From NCBI GenBank assembly GCA_019429055.1, contig JAHYJP010000018.1, positions 1-37,275 of the forward strand: a stretch of 37,275 nt of DNA. The letters run 5' to 3'. Within the stretch, counting starts at the first letter, position 1. Each line of letters begins with the position of its first letter. The DNA is from Bacteroidales bacterium. GTDB taxonomy: Bacteria > Bacteroidota > Bacteroidia > Bacteroidales > UBA7960. A program made the translations under genes and the position numbers. Below the pieces are notes generated by a model. The model was not told the DNA's origin and ran no database searches. It worked only from the letters and a program-made list of their open reading frames with translations. Shown here piece after piece: positions 9,036-16,351 of the stretch.

Positions 9036-9818
9036 ATGCCCGACATCAGGCTCCAATACAACGGCACATTCGATGGCTTTTTGAGCCTGATCTTTTATGC
9101 CTTTGAGCATAAATTTCAGCCGCAGGAAATATTTCCGGAGAAGCAGGCTGTGCATGATTTGTTCTCCGAAATTGTGCGGGTAGAAACTGATATAACAAAA
9201 GCCGAAAGGGTATGGAACGGTCTGATCAAAAAAACATCGCCAAAAAATGCCCGTATGGTACATGTGGCATTCATGTCGGAATTACCCGGAGTGGAAATGC
9301 TGCTGTGGAGATATCTGAGAAAGATATTTACTTCAGACCATACAGATTTTTATCAGAATATGCTGGATGAGGATGTTTATGAAGTAGTGCAAACCGCACG
9401 CAAGGTAAAAAAGGAAGTGCACAGGTTTCATGGTTTTGTACGTTTCCAGCAAACAGCTGATAATATTTACTTCGCCCCAATTGACCCTGATCATGATATT
9501 CTCCCTTTACTTATTCCCCATTTTAAAAGCCGCTACGCCGATCAGCAGTGGGTGATTTATGATACACGCAGAAAATACGGGATCTATTACGACCAGGAAA
9601 ACGTAAGTGAAGTGCAGATCGAAAACCCCGCTGCAGACTTTGAAAGCGGAATACTTCCGCAAAAAGCAAAAGATGAAAAGGAAGAGCATTACCTGAAACT
9701 GTGGCAGAGCTATTACAACTCCATAAACATACAACAACGAAGCAACAAAAGGCAGATGAACCGCCTGATGCCACGCAGGTACTGGAAGTATTTGCCGGAG
9801 AAGAAGGATAAAATCTGA
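9036..9818 (+). CDS. TIGR03915-type putative DNA metabolism protein (DUF4130)
   Basis: The 260-residue protein opens with YNGTFDGFLSLIFYAFEHK, the hallmark start of the family defined by its linkage to a radical SAM protein (TIGR03916) and, in longer members, fusion to a uracil-DNA-glycosylase-like domain. Further family-like stretches are VHRFHGFVRFQQ and YFAPIDPDHDILPLL, and a basic tail (NKRQMNRLMPRRYWKYLPEKK). This copy has no glycosylase domain. Its biochemical activity is unknown; a role in DNA repair or modification is inferred from linkage. Here it is divergent from the YhaO/YhaN nuclease operon, and the TIGR03916-like gene is about 26 kb away at 35991-37232. ATG at 9036 fits the family start. 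Confidence 0.82.
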   Translation: MPDIRLQYNGTFDGFLSLIFYAFEHKFQPQEIFPEKQAVHDLFSEIVRVETDITKAERVWNGLIKKTSPKNARMVHVAFMSELPGVEMLLWRYLRKIFTSDHTDFYQNMLDEDVYEVVQTARKVKKEVHRFHGFVRFQQTADNIYFAPIDPDHDILPLLIPHFKSRYADQQWVIYDTRRKYGIYYDQENVSEVQIENPAADFESGILPQKAKDEKEEHYLKLWQSYYNSINIQQRSNKRQMNRLMPRRYWKYLPEKKDKI

Positions 9819-9878
9819 AATACGAACCGGGTTGCAGGCAAGCTCAGCGAAGCTAGATCTGAAAGGAAATCGACAGTG

Positions 9879-9907
9879 AGCGGGATGGCATCCCTGACAT
9901 GCCCGCT
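9879..9907. repeat. REP-like hairpin with GGGATGGCATCCC core
   Basis: AGCGGGATG at the left pairs with CATGCCCGCT at the right, with one bulged G. Nested within is the near-palindrome GGGATGGCATCCC (9882-9894). Related 12-13 nt palindromes occur at 9968-9980, 14597-14609 and 14682-14693. Confidence 0.55.
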
Positions 9908-10085
9908 GATAAACCCAATAAAAAAAACTTATAGTAGCCCGGTAGCGGGTATCCCGGATTGATTGGAGGGATGCAATCCCTTGAACTCCTATACAAAAAA
10001 AATAATAAGTGATTTTTAAAACTGCATCTTTATGGCTCTGCGAGAATAAAACTTTCGTGCCATCGCGGCTACTTTGACTTTTTAC

Positions 10086-10134
10086 CATATAAGGCATTTA
10101 AGGGAAACATTTCGAATCTTATATGCCTTATATG
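10086..10134. repeat. Inverted repeat A with 12-bp perfect arms
   Basis: Left arm CATATAAGGCAT (10086-10097) is the exact reverse complement of ATGCCTTATATG (10123-10134), with a 25-nt spacer. The right arm and following TTTTAA belong to a 23-nt direct repeat (10118-10140) that recurs at 10203-10225 with one mismatch. Confidence 0.7.
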
Positions 10135-10174
10135 TTTTAAAAAACAGAAAAAAATTCACAAAGATTAATACCAG

Positions 10175-10216
10175 ATAAGACATATAAGAAATCGCTGAAA
10201 AACTTATATGTCTTAT
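10175..10216. repeat. Inverted repeat B with 14-bp perfect arms
   Basis: ATAAGACATATAAG (10175-10188) is the exact reverse complement of CTTATATGTCTTAT (10203-10216), with a 14-nt spacer. Its right side is the second copy of the 23-nt direct repeat found in inverted repeat A, so the two hairpins are related units about 85 bp apart. Confidence 0.7.
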
Positions 10217-10283
10217 ATGTTTTAACAACCTATAAACCCATAAACCTATAAACTCATCAACTTAAAACCCATAAACCAACCAA

Positions 10284-10330
10284 CATCCCCCTGACCCCCT
10301 TGAAAGGGGGAATAGTCCGGCATAAGCTTA
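10284..10330. repeat. 47-nt interspersed element, copy 1
   Basis: The core CCCCCTTGAAAGGGGG is a perfect 7-bp inverted repeat around GA, ending downstream in AAGCTTA. By my alignment 40 of 47 positions match the copy at 14733-14779. The core is 19 nt of unbroken identity. Confidence 0.7.
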
Positions 10331-10424
10331 ATCAACCCGTTATAAATCACACATCACATATCTCCAATCACTAATAACTCAATAACCCTTAACCTTAATC
10401 TTCACAAATCCACGCATTTTTTTG

Positions 10425-10432
10425 TACTTTTG
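10425..10432 (+). promoter_or_regulatory. Candidate -7 promoter box for purD
   Basis: TACTTTTG preceded by a T-run matches TAnnTTTG and ends 29 nt before the purD ATG, a good distance for a short leader. No -33 TTG is found at the consensus spacing. Confidence 0.5.
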
Positions 10433-10461
10433 GGCTGTTTTAACAGAAACCCTTTCTCCTG

Positions 10462-11739
10462 ATGAACATACTACTCTTAGGCTCGGGTGGGCGCGAACAT
10501 GCCCTTGCATGGAAAATGGATCAGAGCCCCCTTTGCAGCAAACTTTTCATTGCACCTGGTAATGCCGGAACCCGGCTCTGCGGCACCAATGTGGATATTA
10601 ATATCAGTGATTTTAATGCTGTTGCCGGATTCGTTGCCGAAAACAACGTACAGATGGTAGTGGTAGGCCCCGAAGACCCTCTGGTTAACGGCATTACTGA
10701 TTTTCTCAAACAGGATGAAAAAACCCGTGGAGTAATGGTGATAGGGCCCGATAAGGCTGGCGCCACGCTTGAAGGAAGCAAGGAGTTTGCCAAGGAGTTT
10801 ATGACGAAATACAACATCCCCACCGCTGCTTATAAAAGTTTTACTGCCGAAAGCTACGAAGAAGGAGTTGATTTTCTGGAAACGCTCAAACCACCCTATG
10901 TTTTAAAGGCAGATGGCCTTGCAGCAGGAAAAGGCGTGGTAATCGTAAACTCTCTCGACGGAGCCATCGACACCCTGAAGCAGATGCTCAAAAACAAAGC
11001 ATTCGGAAAAGCATCGGAAAAGGTAGTCATCGAAGAGTTCCTGCAGGGTATTGAAGTATCAGTTTTTGTGGCTACTGATGGGAAAAACTGGATACTGCTT
11101 CCTGAAGCCAAAGATTACAAGCGCATCGGGGAAGGAGATACCGGACCCAATACCGGCGGCATGGGAGCAGTTTCACCGGTGCCTTTTGCCGACACCAATT
11201 TCCTTGAAAAGGTAAAAACACGTATCATACAACCCACCATCGACGGGCTTAATAAAGAACATATCACTTATAAGGGATTTATCTTTGTGGGCTTGATGAG
11301 CGTAAACGGCGACCCCTACGTAATTGAATACAACGTGCGAATGGGCGATCCGGAAACTGAAGTGGTTGTACCCCGCATCAACTCCGACCTGGTGGAAATG
11401 ATGCAACACATGTCTTTGGGAACCCTTAACGAGTATATTCCGGTTTTTTGTCCCGAGTTTGCCGTAACTGTAATGCTCGTATCAGGCGGTTACCCCGGAA
11501 ATTACGAAAAAGGACTTGAAATATCAGGCCTTGATGCTGTTGAAGGAAGCCAGTTGTTTTTTGCCGGAGCTATAGGAAAGGATGAAAAAACTGTTACATC
11601 CGGCGGAAGAGTTATTGCTGTTACATCCATGCACAGCAGCATGGAAAAAGCCATTAGAATGAGTATGGAAAACGCTGAAAAGATCACTTTCAGCAATAAA
11701 TTCTTTAGAAAAGACATTGGTAAAGATCTGAAAAATTAA
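10462..11739 (+). CDS. purD: Phosphoribosylamine--glycine ligase (GAR synthetase)
   Basis: This is the second step of de novo purine synthesis: ATP-dependent joining of glycine to 5-phosphoribosylamine. The 425-residue length is standard. Seen in order are the N-terminal LLGSGGREHALAWK, the GPEDPLVNGI loop, the ATP-grasp segment KADGLAAGKGV, EEFLQGIEVSVF, DTGPNTGGMGA, and the metal/nucleotide-binding YNVRMGDPETE. All are family signatures. The DUF6427-like membrane gene begins 9 nt after its stop, so the two are probably co-transcribed. No other pur genes are in the window. Confidence 0.96.
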   Translation: MNILLLGSGGREHALAWKMDQSPLCSKLFIAPGNAGTRLCGTNVDINISDFNAVAGFVAENNVQMVVVGPEDPLVNGITDFLKQDEKTRGVMVIGPDKAGATLEGSKEFAKEFMTKYNIPTAAYKSFTAESYEEGVDFLETLKPPYVLKADGLAAGKGVVIVNSLDGAIDTLKQMLKNKAFGKASEKVVIEEFLQGIEVSVFVATDGKNWILLPEAKDYKRIGEGDTGPNTGGMGAVSPVPFADTNFLEKVKTRIIQPTIDGLNKEHITYKGFIFVGLMSVNGDPYVIEYNVRMGDPETEVVVPRINSDLVEMMQHMSLGTLNEYIPVFCPEFAVTVMLVSGGYPGNYEKGLEISGLDAVEGSQLFFAGAIGKDEKTVTSGGRVIAVTSMHSSMEKAIRMSMENAEKITFSNKFFRKDIGKDLKN

Positions 11740-11748
11740 GCTGCCCTT

Positions 11749-12741
11749 ATGCTGATAGGAAAGTTCAAGGAGAAACATCCTTTCTTATTTGTTTTACTTC
11801 CCGTAATAGCCCTGGCGTTATGGTCCGATGCCTTTCTCGGGTACAATTCAGCAACCCTGAGCAGCAAAAATGCCGCACCTTTATACTACTGGATAGCTGT
11901 CTTTTTTGATCAGCACAGGTTTTGGAGTGTACTGCTGGGCTTTTGCTTTATGATCATTCAGGCTTATATGTTCAACCGGGTGATAGCAGATAAGGGGCTT
12001 GTTGACAGAACATCACAGCTTCCTGCGCTTTTTTACATTGTGCTGATGAGCAGCAGCTTCAACCTGATGGGGCTTCATGCCATCTGGTTTGCCAACTTCT
12101 TTCTTATCATTAGCCTGGACAAAATTTTTGATGTATTCAATGAAGATGATGTATTTCTGGAAGTTTTTAATGTAGGCTTTTTTATCAGCATCGCATCATT
12201 ATTTTACCTGCCTTCATTATGGTTTTTATTGCTTCTGCTCGCTTCGTTGTTCATATATTACCTTGTAAATATCCGTGGAATACTTGCAGCAATCATGGGA
12301 TTTATTACCCCCTTTATGTTTCTGGTCTTATACTACTTCTGGTATGATAAACTGGCTGAAAAAGCAGCAGAGTATTTTAATACGCAGGTTCCTCTTTTGG
12401 ATTTCAGTTTATTTCATATAGTACCCATTGGCTGGGCATCCATAGGTGTAATCGGTACTTTAGCACTTGTAGCTATAGCACGCACCTATCTGGGAGGATT
12501 ACGGGATAAGCCTGTAAGAATTCGGAAAAGATTTCACGTTTTGCTGGCATATTTTATCATAGCCTTGATAACCATTCCTTTTGCAGGAAAACAGGTGCCT
12601 CTGCATCATGCTGTTATAATGCCTCCGTTGGCAGCCATACTGGCGCGTTTTTTCCAGGAAAACAAAAAGGTCTTCTGGAATGAATTTTTCTTTACTCTGC
12701 TCCTTTTGTTGATAATAGTAGGGAAACTGGCACGCCTGTAA
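11749..12741 (+). CDS. Multi-pass membrane protein, DUF6427-like
   Basis: The 330-residue protein is almost entirely hydrophobic, with about nine predicted membrane-spanning segments. It begins with LIGKFKEKHPFLFVLL, an opening I associate with the DUF6427 family of Bacteroidota inner-membrane proteins. Family function is unknown to me. It follows purD by 9 nt, but nothing in the sequence ties it to purine metabolism. A large, extracytoplasmic-looking polysaccharide-polymerase loop is not evident, although an O-antigen-type membrane enzyme cannot be excluded. Confidence 0.7.
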   Translation: MLIGKFKEKHPFLFVLLPVIALALWSDAFLGYNSATLSSKNAAPLYYWIAVFFDQHRFWSVLLGFCFMIIQAYMFNRVIADKGLVDRTSQLPALFYIVLMSSSFNLMGLHAIWFANFFLIISLDKIFDVFNEDDVFLEVFNVGFFISIASLFYLPSLWFLLLLLASLFIYYLVNIRGILAAIMGFITPFMFLVLYYFWYDKLAEKAAEYFNTQVPLLDFSLFHIVPIGWASIGVIGTLALVAIARTYLGGLRDKPVRIRKRFHVLLAYFIIALITIPFAGKQVPLHHAVIMPPLAAILARFFQENKKVFWNEFFFTLLLLLIIVGKLARL

Positions 12742-12755
12742 TGAAAATTAATTTT

Positions 12756-12763
12756 TATTTTTG
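12756..12763 (+). promoter_or_regulatory. Candidate -7 promoter box for the GT4-like gene
   Basis: TATTTTTG matches TAnnTTTG 94 nt upstream of the TTG start at 12858. The leader also contains an imperfect hairpin at 12771-12808 (TTTTGGGG against CCCCACAAAA, one bulge). Confidence 0.3.
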
Positions 12764-12857
12764 CTCAAGGTTTTGGGGCCAATGCTTTGAAAGGGAAACC
12801 CCACAAAAATATTTCTAAAACTAATTTCAGGTTAATAATTATTAGTGCACTAAAAGA

Positions 12858-13952
12858 TTGCAACATCCCAAAAAGATATTATTTCTGGTTGCACACCGTC
12901 CGGGACGATCGCCCGGACAAAGATTCCGTTTTGAACAATATCTTGATTATCTGAAACAAAATGGATTTGAATGCCACGTTTCCTGGCTCATAAATAAACA
13001 GGATGATCTCATTTTTTATGCAGAAGGGAAATACCTGGCCAAAACCCGTTTTCTTTTCAAAAGCCTGTTGCACAGATGGAATGACCTGAAAAAGATCAAT
13101 GATTATGATCTGGTGTTCTTTTATCGCGAGGCACACATGATTGGAATAACCTGGTTTGAAAAAAAAATCAAGAAAGCCGGTATTAAAATGCTGGTAGATT
13201 TTGACGACAGTATCTGGCTGCGTGATATTTCCAACGGAAACCGACGACTGGCATTTTTAAAAAAACCTTCAAAAACTGGCGACATCATTAAAATGTGCGA
13301 TGCCTGCATTGTGGGAAATCAGTTTCTTGCCGATTATGCGCGGCATTACAATCCGAAAGTTTTTGTGATACCCACAACCATCGACACCGAATATTATATA
13401 CCGCCGGATAATGGCAGAAATGATAAAAAAGTTGTCATTGGCTGGACGGGTTCATCCACCACGCTTAAACACTTTTCACTGGCAGTGCCGGTACTAAGAA
13501 AGCTAAGAGAAAAATTTGGCGAAAGGGTTTCTTTCCGCATGATCAGTGATGAGTTCTTTTATGGAGAACTCGAAGGACTTGAAAAAGTAAAATGGGCCCG
13601 GGAAACTGAAGTGAAAGATCTGTCGGTAATTGATATTGGCATAATGCCATTGCCCGACGATGACTGGTCGAGAGGAAAATGTGGTTTTAAAGGATTGCAG
13701 TATATGGCGTTGGCCCGACCTGCTGTTATGTCGCCCGTTGGGGTAAACAACGAAATCATTTCCCACGGCAAAAACGGTTTCCTGGCCGATAGCCCCGAAG
13801 AGTGGGAAAAGATTCTTTCGCAGCTCATTGAGGATGCTGAACTGCGAAAAAAAATTGGCGAAGCAGGAAGAAAAACCGTGGAAGAAAGATTTTCATTCCG
13901 GTCGCAAAAAGATCATTATCTGAAAATTTTCAGCGATCTCACCCGCAGCTGA
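12858..13952 (+). CDS. Glycosyltransferase, GT4/GT1-like (GT-B fold)
   Basis: The 364-residue protein has an N-terminal Rossmann-like domain beginning KKILFLVAHRPGRSPGQRFRFE and a nucleotide-sugar domain with VVIGWTGSSTTLKHF (about 193-207) and DIGIMPLPDDDWSRGKCGFK. The region where GT4 enzymes show E-x7-E reads KCGFKGLQYMALARP, so both acids are replaced; the donor-binding details may differ. It should transfer a sugar to a surface glycan or lipid in the cytoplasm. The start appears to be TTG at 12858: a TAG lies in frame at 12843-12845 and the next Met is near residue 93, well inside the fold. rnhB follows after 2 nt. Confidence 0.78.
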   Translation: MQHPKKILFLVAHRPGRSPGQRFRFEQYLDYLKQNGFECHVSWLINKQDDLIFYAEGKYLAKTRFLFKSLLHRWNDLKKINDYDLVFFYREAHMIGITWFEKKIKKAGIKMLVDFDDSIWLRDISNGNRRLAFLKKPSKTGDIIKMCDACIVGNQFLADYARHYNPKVFVIPTTIDTEYYIPPDNGRNDKKVVIGWTGSSTTLKHFSLAVPVLRKLREKFGERVSFRMISDEFFYGELEGLEKVKWARETEVKDLSVIDIGIMPLPDDDWSRGKCGFKGLQYMALARPAVMSPVGVNNEIISHGKNGFLADSPEEWEKILSQLIEDAELRKKIGEAGRKTVEERFSFRSQKDHYLKIFSDLTRS

Positions 13953-13954
13953 TT

Positions 13955-14572
13955 ATGCATGGCCGTCTTAAAATATCATGGTCTGATAAAGGTTTGATAG
14001 AAGCCGGTGTTGATGAAGCCGGAAGAGGGTGCCTGGCAGGTCCGGTTTTTGCCGCAGCAGTTATTCTCCCTTACAACCCTTCAGATGATTTATTGCAATA
14101 CATGAATGATTCAAAAATGCTTTCGCACAACAGAAGAACCATTCTGCGTAAACAAATTGAAGAAGAATCCGTTGCATGGTCGGTTGCCATGGCCGATAAC
14201 CAAGAAATAGACAAAATAAACATCCTGAATGCTTCATATCTGGCCATGCATCGTGCCATTGAAAAGCTTGATATCAGACCCGAATTACTTCTTGTGGACG
14301 GTAACCGTTTCCGGCCTTTTGAAAGTATCCATCATCAATGCATTATCAAAGGTGATGGATTGTACTACTCCATTGCTGCAGCATCCATACTGGCCAAAAC
14401 CTGGCGCGATGAATTTATGCTGGAAAAGCATGAAGAATTTCCACAATATTACTGGAACAAAAACAAGGGATATCCCACCATTGAGCATCGCAAAGCTATT
14501 TTTGAGCATGGTGCCAGCCCGTTGCATCGCAAGAGCTTTAAAATGGGGATTCAGATGAAGATTGGGTTTTAA
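13955..14572 (+). CDS. rnhB: Ribonuclease HII
   Basis: It removes ribonucleotides and RNA primers from RNA-DNA hybrids. The 205-residue protein shows the catalytic block GVDEAGRG (Asp20, Glu21) followed by CLAGPVFAAAVIL, then NDSKMLS, LLVDGN with the third acid, and AAASILAKTWRDEFM with the fourth acid in the helix. The C-terminal GYPTIEHRKAIFEHGASPLHRKSF is the expected family ending (split here only for description). ATG at 13955 is 2 nt after the glycosyltransferase stop, so both share a transcript. It is transcribed toward arcA; the intervening 294 bp hold repeats. Confidence 0.95.
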   Translation: MHGRLKISWSDKGLIEAGVDEAGRGCLAGPVFAAAVILPYNPSDDLLQYMNDSKMLSHNRRTILRKQIEEESVAWSVAMADNQEIDKINILNASYLAMHRAIEKLDIRPELLLVDGNRFRPFESIHHQCIIKGDGLYYSIAAASILAKTWRDEFMLEKHEEFPQYYWNKNKGYPTIEHRKAIFEHGASPLHRKSFKMGIQMKIGF

Positions 14573-14866
14573 GATTCGAAGCACGAAATGGTTTCAGGGA
14601 TGGCATCCATCACAAAGCCATTGGCCTGTTCAGAAAAGTTCGATTGGGAACCCCTGTTTTTGTATTTTTGAAGATAAATATGGATGCAATCCCTTGTTTA
14701 TTATCAAGTCCCCGAACTCAATATTAACAATACATCCCCATCACCCCCTTGAAAGGGGGAATTGGTAGGCAAAAGCTTAACTTCCAAAGTTCTCAACTCC
14801 CTACTTTCTTACTTGCCTGCTTTCTCAATTTCTTACTTAATAACCTATTAACCCAATAATCCAACC
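14573..14866. repeat. Repeat-rich convergent intergenic region
   Basis: There is no coding signal. It contains GGGATGGCATCCA (14597-14609), GGATGCAATCCC (14682-14693) and the second copy of the 47-nt GGGGG element. The same three items appear in the same order in the gap at 9819-10461. The rest is AT-rich and low in complexity. Confidence 0.7.
14733..14779. repeat. 47-nt interspersed element, copy 2
   Basis: It shares the CCCCCTTGAAAGGGGG palindrome, the following AAT, a GGCA and the closing AAGCTTA with copy 1 at 10284-10330. It lies between the convergent rnhB and arcA genes and could act as a hairpin for either transcript. Confidence 0.7.
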
Positions 14867-16129
14867 CTACCAGTGCACATGCTTACGTCTTACCGGCATT
14901 GTCATACAGCGGGCGCCGCCACCACCGCGCGACAGCTCGCTTCCATCCATGGTAACAACATACTTGTTGTAATCGCTGAGGTTTACTTTTCCTTTAATAA
15001 TGTCAGAAGCTTTAATTACTTCCATTCCGTTTTTGTTAAGCTCTTCAATGGTTTTGGCATTACGGGCATAGCCAATAACTTTACCGGGTCCTATTGCAAA
15101 AAAGTTAGCACCGCTATGCCATTGCTCCCTTTCCTGGAACCAGGGGTCGCTGCTGCCACCACAAAATATGGGTTTGAGATCCATACCTAAATTCCGCAGG
15201 GCTGTGGGTAGATTCTCCTCTTCTCTTATAATTTTTACTTTACCGCCTGCGGCATATATATGAACGGTCTGATATTTATTCATTTTCATGATCACGGGGT
15301 CGTAAATCAGGCATTTGTCCATATCGAGCATGGTAAAAACCATATCGAGGTGAATGAATGATTCCGGAGATTCAGGCAATTCCTGCACCACAACATGCTG
15401 ATGCTCGTTCTTCTCTTTAAGCTGGTCAAGGATAAAGTCAACCCCCCGGGAAGATGTCCTTGGACCAATTCCCACCAGAATTATATCATGCCTGGCTACC
15501 AGCACATCACCACCTTCAATGGTGATTTTCGATGCATCTGATGTCAGGTTATTTGGATTTATGGTTTTTGTACTAAAATGTGGGTGAAAATCGAAGATAG
15601 CTTCCATAATAAGGCTCTCGCGCAAGCGCACGGATGATCTCATCTTACCCATAAATACATTATCATAAACCGATACGGCTGCATCGCGGGTGAAAAAGAA
15701 ATTATGAAGCGGGCGCAAAGCAAATCTTTCCTTGCTCAGGAAACTGGTAAGATTTTTTTTCTGCATAAGCACGCCCTCGATGAGCTGTCGCGAAAGTTCT
15801 TTTTCTTCCAGCGATAACAGAAAAGGTTTTATAGATTCTGCTGTTTCATATTTACATATCTTATCCAGCAGGTTTTCTTTAACCTTTTCGTTTCTCAGAA
15901 CATCACTCAGAAGGTCTTTTACTTCAAAGGTGCGGGTAACTTTTTCAAGCACTCCTTTCAACTGGTTGAATTCCTTTGAAGCTACCGAGAGATTGAGAAT
16001 ATCGCTATAAAGAGCTCTCTCAGCATTTTCGGGAGTCATGTTTTCTACTTCCGGTCCGGGTGTATGAAGGATAACACCTTCCAGTTCGCCAATTTCGGAA
16101 TAGACCTGGGTGGGATATTTTTCTTGCAT
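14867..16129 (-). CDS. arcA: Arginine deiminase
   Basis: It hydrolyses L-arginine to L-citrulline and ammonia in the cytoplasm. The 420-residue protein carries the guanidino-modifying-enzyme motifs: YSEIGELEGVILHTPGPE at the N-terminus, FFTRDAAV, IEGGDVLV, SFIHLDMVFTML (catalytic His), and the C-terminal GGGGARCMTMPVRR with nucleophile Cys408. No ornithine carbamoyltransferase, carbamate kinase or arginine/ornithine antiporter is nearby, so it stands alone rather than in an arcABC operon. Its apparent leader holds a terminator-like hairpin (16215-16256) downstream of a TACTTTTG box. ATG at 16129 fits the family start. Confidence 0.94.
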   Translation of the reverse strand: MQEKYPTQVYSEIGELEGVILHTPGPEVENMTPENAERALYSDILNLSVASKEFNQLKGVLEKVTRTFEVKDLLSDVLRNEKVKENLLDKICKYETAESIKPFLLSLEEKELSRQLIEGVLMQKKNLTSFLSKERFALRPLHNFFFTRDAAVSVYDNVFMGKMRSSVRLRESLIMEAIFDFHPHFSTKTINPNNLTSDASKITIEGGDVLVARHDIILVGIGPRTSSRGVDFILDQLKEKNEHQHVVVQELPESPESFIHLDMVFTMLDMDKCLIYDPVIMKMNKYQTVHIYAAGGKVKIIREEENLPTALRNLGMDLKPIFCGGSSDPWFQEREQWHSGANFFAIGPGKVIGYARNAKTIEELNKNGMEVIKASDIIKGKVNLSDYNKYVVTMDGSELSRGGGGARCMTMPVRRKHVHW

Positions 16130-16214
16130 AGGTGAATAGTTTTAAAATTTGGGACGGACCAACATCCGTTCTCCAAACAAAAACGTCTGAACAGGGGACA
16201 TTTTTTACCCTAAC

Positions 16215-16256
16215 AAAAAAACCGGCCTTCCCAGGTTTTATAACCATGAAAAGGCC
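16215..16256 (-). terminator. Intrinsic terminator or arcA leader attenuator
   Basis: Read on the minus strand, GGCCTT (16256-16251) pairs with AAGGCC (16229-16224), with an inner GGTT/AACC stem, followed by GG and seven T. It lies about 96 nt past the polyprenyl synthase stop, and also between a candidate promoter (16259-16266) and arcA. It may end the upstream operon or control read-through into arcA. Confidence 0.65.
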
Positions 16257-16258
16257 TG

Positions 16259-16266
16259 CAAAAGTA
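16259..16266 (-). promoter_or_regulatory. Candidate -7 promoter box for arcA
   Basis: TACTTTTG on the minus strand matches TAnnTTTG, giving a leader of about 120 nt that includes the terminator-like hairpin. There is no -33 TTG at the expected spacing, so it could be a chance match. Confidence 0.35.
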
Positions 16267-16351
16267 CTAATTTAATACCGTATTTGCTAAATGCCGCTTG
16301 ATATTACTCACCCTGGGCGAAACAACCGGCATAACGATTCATATCCTTTCT

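Larger units (their letters stand above)
9819..10461. repeat. Repeat-rich intergenic region
   Basis: There is no coding signal over 643 bp. It holds, in order: a REP-like hairpin (9879-9907); the short hairpin CCCGGTAGCGGG (9938-9949); a related palindrome GGGATGCAATCCC (9968-9980); two hairpins sharing a 23-nt direct repeat (10086-10225); a run of 8-mers of the form CCYATAAA (10229-10252, degenerating to about 10275); a 47-nt element with a second copy at 14733 (10284-10330); and the purD promoter box at 10425. Confidence 0.75.

Noticed and set aside
9507-10097. 196-codon minus-strand frame at the end of the TIGR03915-like gene
   Set aside because: About half is antisense to a recognised gene and the rest crosses the repeat-rich gap; composition is not protein-like.
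10229-10275. Tandem CCYATAAA-type 8-mers, considered as a CRISPR array
   Set aside because: Units are 8 nt without spacers; this is low-complexity sequence, and no cas genes are nearby.
14867-16129. Complete arginine deiminase pathway operon
   Set aside because: Neither carbamoyltransferase, carbamate kinase nor antiporter is present beside arcA.
16020-16247. 75-codon minus-strand frame overlapping the arcA start
   Set aside because: It reads through the terminator-like hairpin and the first arcA codons in another frame, with no family resemblance.
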